Position numbers and translations under genes: made by a program. Of a DNA stretch of 7,815 bases, positions 1 through 6,898 are shown piece by piece (the stretch's first letter is position 1; each line of letters starts with the position of its first letter). The notes beneath the pieces are model-generated. The model was not told the origin of the DNA. It ran no database searches and saw only the letters and a program-made list of their open reading frames with translations. Location: NCBI GenBank assembly GCA_028871595.1, contig JAGWMT010000142.1:1-7815 (forward strand), written 5' to 3'. The stretch comes from Elusimicrobiota bacterium (GTDB taxonomy: Bacteria; Elusimicrobiota; Elusimicrobia; UBA1565; UBA9628).

Positions 1-42
1 GAGCGCGTATTCGCGGAAGAACGGGAAACGGAAAAAGGATGA
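1..42 (+). CDS. Possible 3' end of an upstream gene (13 codons visible)
   Basis: Frame 1 is open from the window edge to a TGA at 40-42 and reads ERVFAEERETEKG. The peptide is charged and helical-looking, but it is too short to identify. Its stop lies about 35 bp before the attC-like hairpin, which is where the ORF of an integron cassette would end. That position is the only contextual support. An open frame of 13 codons can easily occur by chance, so this is a weak call. Confidence 0.25.
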   Translation, partial: ERVFAEERETEKG

Positions 43-76
43 ACGGCGAAACGGCGCATCAGCACTCAACTCCGGC

Positions 77-156
77 GGCTAACATTGGCTTGACCAGCCG
101 GCGGCCTCGTTTGGTTGGACAATTGAAGCCGCCGCTGGTCAGCCCCTGCGTTCGGC
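77..156 (+). other. attC-like integron recombination site (candidate)
   Basis: This is an imperfect inverted repeat with attC architecture. The left outer box GGCTAAC (77-83) faces GTTCGGC (150-156); they pair at five of seven positions, including the invariant AAC/GTT. Inside, TGACCAGCCGGCGGC (91-105) pairs with GCCGCCGCTGGTCA (128-141) over 14 bp with one unpaired base (C99) on the left arm. The stem can be extended by GGC (87-89) with GCC (142-144) if T90 or T91 is bulged. The loop is 22 nt (106-127). Short unpaired spacers (84-86 and 145-149) separate the outer and inner stems. Extra bases on the left arm are what set strand polarity in known attC sites. The orientation (AAC on the left, GTT on the right) matches the plus-strand genes, and the next ORF starts 19 bp after the site. 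The right box departs from GTTRRRY at one position. A chance hairpin or another mobile-element end is the alternative. Confidence 0.6.
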
Positions 157-174
157 GGCGCACCTAGCAAACGA

Positions 175-420
175 ATGAACATTCACGAACTGATGGCGGA
201 ACTGGCAATCAAGCGCCCGTTATTTCACTCGGAAGCGGATTTTCAGCATGCGCTCGCCTGGGAAATTCGTTCTCGGCTCCCGGATGCCAAAATCAGGCTC
301 GAATACCGGCCTTCCGGATTTGACCGGATGTATGTCGACATGTGGGTGGTATTGGCGGACGGAACTCCATTCGCGATCGAACTTAAATATAAGACGCGGG
401 CATTCTCATATGAAAGCTAA
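175..420 (+). pseudogene. Truncated PD-(D/E)XK nuclease-like protein (N-terminal part only)
   Basis: The 81-aa product has the start of a restriction-nuclease-like fold. An N-terminal helix, FHSEADFQHALAWEI (17-31), is followed by a strand with RLEYRP (41-46), then VDMWVV (54-59) supplying Asp55, then AIELKYK (67-73) supplying Glu69 and Lys71. Together these form a D...ExK active-site pattern. As I recall, proteins beginning this way, with the KRPLFHSEADFQ signature, are about twice this length and are common hypothetical genes of accessory regions. Here the frame stops a few residues after the ExK strand, so the C-terminal half is missing. The last 11 nt overlap the antitoxin gene. There is no clear Shine-Dalgarno before the ATG at 175, as is usual for cassette genes. 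The start is chosen because family members begin with the same MNIHEL-type sequence. The nuclease fold is inferred from motifs only, and the product is probably non-functional. Confidence 0.55.
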
Positions 421-634
421 AGACCTAGACAAGCGCTTCGATGAAGGAAACGACATCTCTAAGCACCTCGACTTGGCTCGCGCCAAACGGACTAATGAGG
501 AGCCGAGGCGTGTAAATGTGGATTTCCCGGCATGGATGATCCATTCCCTGGACAAAGAGGCCGATCGGCTGGGCGTCACCCGCCAATCCATCATTAAGGT
601 GTGGATCTCCGAACGCCTTGCCCACCGGCACTGA
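410..634 (+). CDS. BrnA/CopG-family ribbon-helix-helix antitoxin, apparently orphan
   Basis: This 74-aa protein begins MKAKDLDKRFDEGNDISKHL, the N-terminal region typical of BrnA-type antitoxins, which wraps the partner toxin. The ribbon-helix-helix DNA-binding domain covers about residues 33-70. RRVNVDFP (33-40) is the beta strand, AWMIHSLDKEADRLG (41-55) is helix 1, and TRQSIIKVWISERL (57-70) is helix 2. Such proteins dimerise, bind their own promoter and neutralise a BrnT-type ribonuclease toxin. No BrnT frame exists on either strand nearby, so the gene appears orphaned. The ATG at 410 lies within the end of the truncated nuclease frame (11-nt overlap), so expression may depend on translation of that fragment. 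The same frame is open further upstream, to an ATG at 248, but that extension is unrelated out-of-frame sequence of the nuclease and is excluded. Confidence 0.85.
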   Translation: MKAKDLDKRFDEGNDISKHLDLARAKRTNEEPRRVNVDFPAWMIHSLDKEADRLGVTRQSIIKVWISERLAHRH

Positions 635-685
635 CGTGTTCAACTGTGTCCGGACTGGCATATCTCCTTGAGTAAAGTAGGTTTC

Positions 686-706
686 ATGCCGTCTCATCCT
701 CGGCAT
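686..706. repeat. Short inverted repeat, possible weak hairpin or operator
   Basis: ATGCCG (686-691) and CGGCAT (701-706) form a perfect 6-bp inverted repeat around a 9-nt loop. It lies 52 bp after the antitoxin stop and 43 bp before the -35 box of the toxin-antitoxin promoter. No T-run follows, so it is not a typical intrinsic terminator. It could be a weak 3' hairpin, a protein-binding site or chance. Confidence 0.3.
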
Positions 707-748
707 TATGCAGAAGTGCGGAGGAACAGCATTATTCCAGCGCAGGCA

Positions 749-777
749 TTGATTTCGGCCGAAAGTCAGAGTATCCT
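749..777 (+). promoter_or_regulatory. Sigma70-type promoter for the RelE/ParE toxin-antitoxin operon
   Basis: TTGATT (749-754) matches the -35 consensus at four of six positions. TATCCT (772-777) matches the -10 consensus at four of six. The spacer is exactly 17 bp. Transcription would start about 6-7 nt after the -10 box, at or next to the antitoxin ATG at 784, so the mRNA would have little or no 5' leader. Consistent with this, no Shine-Dalgarno sequence precedes that ATG. Confidence 0.6.
753..764. promoter_or_regulatory. Perfect 12-bp palindrome in the promoter spacer: candidate antitoxin operator
   Basis: TTTCGGCCGAAA is a perfect palindrome overlapping the end of the -35 box and lying within the -35/-10 spacer. 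A dimeric protein bound here would block RNA polymerase. That fits the usual autoregulation of type II toxin-antitoxin operons by the antitoxin or the toxin-antitoxin complex. Binding is inferred from position and symmetry only. Confidence 0.5.
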
Positions 778-783
778 CTGGTC

Positions 784-966
784 ATGACCACCAAGCAAAA
801 AGCCATCAAGGCGGTCCAGGCACTTCCCGACGATGCTTCCTTCGAGGACGCGCTGGACCGGCTTTTACTGCTGGCGAAAATTGAAAGAGGCATCCGGCAA
901 CTGGACGCCGGCCAATCAATTTCCCACGGGAAAATGAAAGCCAAGATGAAGAAATGGTTGAAGTAA
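784..966 (+). CDS. Small antitoxin of a RelE/ParE-type toxin-antitoxin module
   Basis: This 60-aa protein precedes and overlaps a RelE/ParE-like toxin, the standard antitoxin-first order. The sequence suggests two helices: TTKQKAIKAVQALP (2-15), then DASFEDALDRLLLLAKIERG (17-36). A segment LDAGQSISHGKMKAKMKKWL (40-59) follows. The 'xAGxxISHxxMKxxMxKWL' ending is a recognisable form of short antitoxins paired with ParE-like toxins, where the C-terminal segment binds the toxin. There is no large separate DNA-binding domain. The start is fixed by the promoter immediately upstream; ATG 784 lies at the predicted transcript 5' end. The product presumably inhibits the downstream toxin and may contribute to repression at the 753-764 palindrome. 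Confidence 0.85.
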   Translation: MTTKQKAIKAVQALPDDASFEDALDRLLLLAKIERGIRQLDAGQSISHGKMKAKMKKWLK

Positions 967-1250
967 GATGGTCCCCTCAGGCCGTGCAGGACCTGGATTC
1001 CATCATTGCGTTCATCTCCGGGGATTCGACTGAATATGCCCGCATTTTCGTCGTTGACGTCTTCGAAGCGCTCGATCGGATTGGAGCCTTCCCGAAATCG
1101 GGCAGAATCGTCCCCGAACTAAGCGATCCGAACGTGCGCGAGCTCATCCTCGGCAACTATCGAATCATTTACCGCCTCAAGGAAGATCATGCGGGGCTTG
1201 TGACGATTCACCACGGCGCGCGGCAACTCGACCCGAAGAAAACAGGTTGA
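954..1250 (+). CDS. RelE/ParE-superfamily toxin
   Basis: The 98-aa product has the full layout of the RelE/ParE fold. The first strand and helix are VRWSPQAVQDLDSIIAFI (4-21), followed by a second helix at about 24-42. FPKSGRIVPEL (46-56) is the characteristic loop with Gly50 and Arg51. VRELILGNYRIIYRL (61-75) is the central strand pair with conserved Arg62, Tyr69, Arg70 and Tyr73. TIHHGARQL (84-92) is the closing strand with the family's H-x-x-R-x-L ending. Length is normal for the family. Members either cleave mRNA at the ribosome (RelE) or inhibit DNA gyrase (ParE); the sequence resembles the ParE side slightly more, but I cannot decide the target. It overlaps the antitoxin gene by 13 nt (954-966), so translation is probably coupled. 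The stop is only 31 bp from the stop of the convergent histidine kinase gene, with no clear terminator between them. Confidence 0.9.
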   Translation: MVEVRWSPQAVQDLDSIIAFISGDSTEYARIFVVDVFEALDRIGAFPKSGRIVPELSDPNVRELILGNYRIIYRLKEDHAGLVTIHHGARQLDPKKTG

Positions 1251-1281
1251 GGCTCGGATCGGCGCCCGGAACCCGCGCGCT

Positions 1282-3543
<2,262 letters not shown>

Positions 3544-3588
3544 GGCCCAGTTTAGCTCCTCCGGCGAGGCGCCGCTAGGCCTTTCCGG

Positions 3589-4851
3589 TCACACTTGGGC
3601 GGCCGCGGGGACCGGGAGGCGTTTGTTGTTCGGCCGCGTCAGCACCAACTGGACGTCGCCCAAGGTGCGCGTGGCGAACCCCGCCTCGCAGTAGCTGAAG
3701 TAGTAATCCCAGGTCCGCAGGAACACGTCGTCGAAGCCCTGCGCCTTGACCCGGTCTCCCTGCGCCAGCAGCGCCCGGCGCCATTCGCGCAACGTGCGCG
3801 CGTAATGGACGCCGATGTTCTCGACGTCGTCCACCACCAGGTTCGTGTTCCGCGTCAGCGCGTCGCACATGGCCGTCAGCGAGGGCAGGAGCGCCCCCGG
3901 GAAGACATGCTTCTGGATCCAGTCGCAGCCGCGCCGGTAGGCCTCGTAGCGCTGGTCGGGAATGGTGATCCCTTGGATGACCACCAGCCCGTCGGGCTTG
4001 AGCAGCCGGTCGCAGGTGGCGAAGAACGTCCCCAGGAACTCGTGGCCGACGGCCTCGATCATCTCGATGGACACGATCTTGTCGTAACGGCCCTCGGCCA
4101 CGCGGTAGTCGCAGAACCGGACCTCGGCGCGGTCGGCGATACCCTCGCGCGCGAAACGGGCGCGGCAGTGCTCGAACTGCTTCTCGGAAATGGTGAGCGT
4201 CGTGACCCGGGCCCCGCGCTTCACCGCTTCGGCCGCCAAGGACCCCCAACCGGAGCCGATCTCCAGGACGTGGTCCCCCGCCCCCACGCCCGCTTTATCC
4301 AGGATCGAGTTCACCTTCCGGAGCTGAGCCGACTCCAAGGTGTCGCCGTCCGCGAAGCGCGCGCACGAGTACATCATCGTGGGGTCCAGAAACAGCTTGA
4401 AGAACTCGTTGCCCAGATCGTAATGCGCGTAGATGTTGCGCCGGCTGCCCGCCGGCGTGTTCCGGTTGAGGGCGTGCCGCAGCCGGTTGCGGATCTTCCC
4501 CCACAACGCGAACCGCGAATTCTCCGCTTCCATGGCCTCGCCGTTTTCTATGAATAGGCGGATCAACGCCGTCAAATCGTCGGTCTCGAAGTCCCCGGCC
4601 TGATAGGCCTCGCCGAAGCCCACGTCCCCCCACAGGAGCACGCGCTTGAAGAAGGCGGCGCGCCTCACCCGGATGTCGGCCCGCACGGGAGACTCCGGGT
4701 CGCCGAACACCCGGTGGGTTCCGTCCGGCAAGGTCATGGTCAGGCGTCCGTTTCGGATCTTGTCCAGGGACGACAGCACGATGGCGACGCCCGTTCTCTC
4801 CAATAGACCTCCCTCGGCGGGCAGCGCGTCGACGGCGATAGGACCATTCAT
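3589..4851 (-). CDS. cfa: Cyclopropane-fatty-acyl-phospholipid synthase family SAM methyltransferase (full length)
   Basis: This 420-aa enzyme of the CFAS family transfers a methyl or methylene group from S-adenosylmethionine to double bonds of phospholipid acyl chains at the inner membrane surface. An N-terminal domain (about 1-130; GDVGFGEAYQAGDFETDDL) precedes the catalytic domain, as in E. coli Cfa. Catalytic motifs are YDLGNEFFKLFLDP (144-157), MMYSCARF with Cys163 (E. coli Cys139 equivalent), SAM motif I LEIGSGWGSLA (196-206), IEMIEAVGH with Glu266 (Glu239 equivalent) and VHYARTLREW with Tyr350. The His that contributes to the bicarbonate site in E. coli (His266) appears to be Gln293 here (VIQGITIPDQRYE). 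The ATG at 4851 is supported by AGGAGG four bases upstream and by a 4-nt overlap with the preceding gene. The frame stays open far upstream, but that part is a shadow of the oxidoreductase gene. The product may be a cyclopropane or a methylated fatty acid. Confidence 0.92.
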   Translation of the reverse strand: MNGPIAVDALPAEGGLLERTGVAIVLSSLDKIRNGRLTMTLPDGTHRVFGDPESPVRADIRVRRAAFFKRVLLWGDVGFGEAYQAGDFETDDLTALIRLFIENGEAMEAENSRFALWGKIRNRLRHALNRNTPAGSRRNIYAHYDLGNEFFKLFLDPTMMYSCARFADGDTLESAQLRKVNSILDKAGVGAGDHVLEIGSGWGSLAAEAVKRGARVTTLTISEKQFEHCRARFAREGIADRAEVRFCDYRVAEGRYDKIVSIEMIEAVGHEFLGTFFATCDRLLKPDGLVVIQGITIPDQRYEAYRRGCDWIQKHVFPGALLPSLTAMCDALTRNTNLVVDDVENIGVHYARTLREWRRALLAQGDRVKAQGFDDVFLRTWDYYFSYCEAGFATRTLGDVQLVLTRPNNKRLPVPAAAQV

Positions 4852-6134
4852 GCGACCTCCTGGCGGACGGCGGACATGTCGCGGGCGACGGAAAAGGCGG
4901 AGGCGACGGCGTCCTCGTGGAAGCCGTAGCCGAAGTAGGAGCCGCAGAACCACGTGGCGCGGGTCCCGTTCAGGGAGCGCAGCTCCGGCTGGGAGCGGAT
5001 CGAGGCGAACGAGTAGACGGGGTGCGTGTACAGGAACTCGCGGACCACGGACCCGGAGACCGGCTCGGCGCGCGGGTTCAGCGAGACCAGGTACCGGCGC
5101 TTCGTCGCCAGCCCCTGCAGCCGGTTCATGTCGTAGGTGACGGACACGCTCGCCGTTCCGGACTCCCCCCGCTCGCGCCGGTAGTTCCACGACGCCCAGG
5201 CGCGGGGATTGGGGGGCAGGAAGGATTCGTCCATGTGGAGCAAGGTCCGGTTGCGCGCGTACGACCAGGCCCCGAGCAGGCGCTTCTCCTCGGGCGAAGG
5301 GTCGGCCAGGACCTTCAGCGCCTCGTCGGCGTGCGCGGCGATCACGACGCGGTCGAAGCGCCGCGGCTCGCGCCCGGCCGCGCGGACGACCACGCCGGCG
5401 TCGCTTCTTGAAATGGACTCGATCGGCGCGTTTTTCAGCACGGTCCCCGGGAAGCGCGCCAGGAAGGACTTTACGTACGCGTGGCTGCCGCCTACCACGG
5501 TCTGCCAGCGAATGGGGTCGGTCAAGGACAGGAGGCCGTGGTTCTTGAAGAAGCGCACGAAGGTTTCCGCCGGGAACTCCATCATCTCCCCCAGTCCCGC
5601 CGACCAGATCGCCGCGCCGATGGGAGCCACGTAGTGATCGCGCAGGGCGCGGGAGCAGCCCGCCCCCGACAGGAAATCGCCCAAGGTCTTGCCCGCCAGG
5701 CCGCCGCGCTCCAGCTCCGCCTCCGCCCGCCCGCCGAAGCGGATGACGTCGGCCAGGAAGGACAGGAACGACGGGGATAGCAGGTTCGCCCGCCGCGCGA
5801 ACAACCCGGACAACGAGCCGCCGGAGTACTGCAGCCCGGTGTTCGCGTCGTGATAGCCGAAGGACATGTCGCTCCAGCGCCACGGCACGCCCAGGTCGGC
5901 CAGGAAGCGGTGGAAATTCGGATAGGTCCGGTCGTTGCAGACGATGAAGCCGGTGTCCACCGCCGTCCCCGCGTCCGGGCCCGAGTCGAGCACCACGGTG
6001 TTCGTGTGGCCGCCCACGTAGCCGTTTTTCTCCAAGAGGGTCACATCGTGACCGGACTTCGCCAGCTCGTGCGCGGCGACGATGCCCGCCACGCCGCCCC
6101 CGACCACCGCCACCGTCGTCCTCGGCGTCGTCAT
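4848..6134 (-). CDS. FAD-dependent amine-oxidase-type oxidoreductase of the lipid operon
   Basis: The 428-aa flavoprotein starts with a dinucleotide-binding fold: VAVVGGGVAGIVAAHELAK (8-26; GxGxxG at 12-17) and the acidic strand end Glu35 in VTLLEKNGYVGGHTNT. The C-terminal CGSYFGYGFHEDAV (397-410) closes the FAD site, as in the amine oxidase/phytoene-desaturase group. Typical family features are FIVCNDRTYPNF (63-74), PIGAAIWSAG (171-180) and MEFPAETFVRFFKNHGLLSL (185-204). The substrate is not known from sequence. Proteins of this kind beside DUF1365 and CFAS genes are thought to act on acyl chains, and a desaturase role like that of UfaD in furan fatty acid synthesis is plausible. There is no signal peptide or membrane segment. 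The ATG at 6134 has AAGGAGG four bases upstream and overlaps the DUF1365 stop by 4 nt. The same frame is open upstream to 6599, but that is antisense-like shadow coding of DUF1365. Confidence 0.9.
   Translation of the reverse strand: MTTPRTTVAVVGGGVAGIVAAHELAKSGHDVTLLEKNGYVGGHTNTVVLDSGPDAGTAVDTGFIVCNDRTYPNFHRFLADLGVPWRWSDMSFGYHDANTGLQYSGGSLSGLFARRANLLSPSFLSFLADVIRFGGRAEAELERGGLAGKTLGDFLSGAGCSRALRDHYVAPIGAAIWSAGLGEMMEFPAETFVRFFKNHGLLSLTDPIRWQTVVGGSHAYVKSFLARFPGTVLKNAPIESISRSDAGVVVRAAGREPRRFDRVVIAAHADEALKVLADPSPEEKRLLGAWSYARNRTLLHMDESFLPPNPRAWASWNYRRERGESGTASVSVTYDMNRLQGLATKRRYLVSLNPRAEPVSGSVVREFLYTHPVYSFASIRSQPELRSLNGTRATWFCGSYFGYGFHEDAVASAFSVARDMSAVRQEVA
4856..4861 (-). promoter_or_regulatory. 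Ribosome binding site fixing the start of the full-length CFAS gene
   Basis: AGGAGG on the minus strand ends four bases before the ATG at 4851. Together with the ATGA overlap it decides this start over the much longer open frame upstream. Confidence 0.8.
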
Positions 6135-6898
6135 CGCGCCTCCTTGTTCCGGTACCGCGGATGGGTGAACACCGGCAAACCCTTCGCCCACAGCTTGAGC
6201 GCCTGCCAATGGATCGCGCCGACGACGCCCAGAGTCATGAACGGCCAGCGCGCCAGCGCCGACGCCAGCGCGGGGCCGGTGATCTCGCGCCTTTCCAAGG
6301 TCATGGTCGCGTCGAATATTTTTCCGCCGTGCTCGTGGTTCTCCATGTGCATCGTCAGGCGCTCGCCCGGATCGCGGAACGCCCACGCGTACTCCTGGTC
6401 CATGTCCATGAACGGCGACACGTGGAACTCCTTGCGGCGGCGGAAGCGCAGCGCGTCGCCGTCGGTTTCGCTGTCGCGCCGGTCCAGGACATAGCAGTGC
6501 CGCTCCAGCCAAGGCGTGTTGCTGACCTCCGCCACGACGGTCTCCACCCTCACGCCTTCGCGGTCGAAGCAGTAGTAGAAGCTGACGGGGTTGAAGCACC
6601 AGCCGTAGTACGCGAGGTGGGTCAACAGCCGGATGGGACCCTCCGGTCGGCGGCCGGTCTTCTCTTCCACGAGGGCACGGACCGATTCATCGAGGGGGAC
6701 CGTGGGATCGCCGAAATGATCATGGCGACGGAATCGAGCCAAGGCCGGACGCGACGAACTCCAGAGCCATCTTCCCTGGAAGACGGCGTCTAATTCGGCC
6801 AAATCCAGGTAGGCCATGAATAACGTATAGGAAAACGCATGCGCCTTCGGCGCGAAACGCCGGTGCCGCACTTCCCCTTCGTAAAGCGCGCTCTTCAC
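6131..6898 (-). CDS. DUF1365 family protein (GTG start)
   Basis: The 255-aa product carries the DUF1365 hallmarks. These are EGEVRHRRFAPKAHAFSY (7-24), LAYYGWCFNPVSFYYCFD (95-112), VAEVSNTPWLERHCYVL (122-138) and FHVSPFMDMDQEYAW (158-172). A C-terminal amphipathic or hydrophobic segment (about 216-240) could touch the membrane. The biochemical function is unproven. The family is nearly always found next to an amine-oxidase-type flavoprotein and a CFAS-type methyltransferase, which points to lipid modification. I chose the GTG at 6898 because it forms a GTGA overlap with the stop of the preceding gene, just like the other junctions, and because homology begins there (VKSALYEGEV). The ATG at 6940 would add 14 residues that only read through the end of the methyltransferase gene. 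There is no strong Shine-Dalgarno, so coupling to the upstream gene is likely. Confidence 0.88.
   Translation of the reverse strand: MKSALYEGEVRHRRFAPKAHAFSYTLFMAYLDLAELDAVFQGRWLWSSSRPALARFRRHDHFGDPTVPLDESVRALVEEKTGRRPEGPIRLLTHLAYYGWCFNPVSFYYCFDREGVRVETVVAEVSNTPWLERHCYVLDRRDSETDGDALRFRRRKEFHVSPFMDMDQEYAWAFRDPGERLTMHMENHEHGGKIFDATMTLERREITGPALASALARWPFMTLGVVGAIHWQALKLWAKGLPVFTHPRYRNKEAR
6139..6145 (-). promoter_or_regulatory. Ribosome binding site fixing the start of the FAD oxidoreductase
   Basis: AAGGAGG on the minus strand ends four bases before the ATG at 6134. This selects the Rossmann-fold N-terminus as the true start rather than the upstream extension of the same frame. Confidence 0.8.

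Noticed and set aside
39..167. 42-codon open frame on the plus strand beginning at ATG 39
   Set aside because: It runs straight through both arms of the attC-like hairpin and its peptide (Arg/Pro-rich second half) shows no domain; better explained as chance coding in the recombination site.
638..748. A second attC site after the brnA-type gene
   Set aside because: Only the short ATGCCG/CGGCAT repeat is present; no paired RYYYAAC/GTTRRRY boxes flank it, so a second cassette end is not supported.
1251..1281. Bidirectional intrinsic terminator between the convergent toxin and kinase genes
   Set aside because: The 31 bp are GC-rich, but I find no convincing inverted repeat followed by a T-run in either direction.
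4852..5883. N-terminal extension of the full-length CFAS gene into the oxidoreductase gene
   Set aside because: The extension is an Arg-rich out-of-frame reading of the flavoprotein gene. ATG 4851 has a good ribosome binding site and a 4-nt overlap.
6135..6599. Upstream extension of the FAD oxidoreductase
   Set aside because: The Rossmann fold begins right after ATG 6134, with AAGGAGG upstream. The extension overlaps DUF1365 in another phase and has no family similarity.
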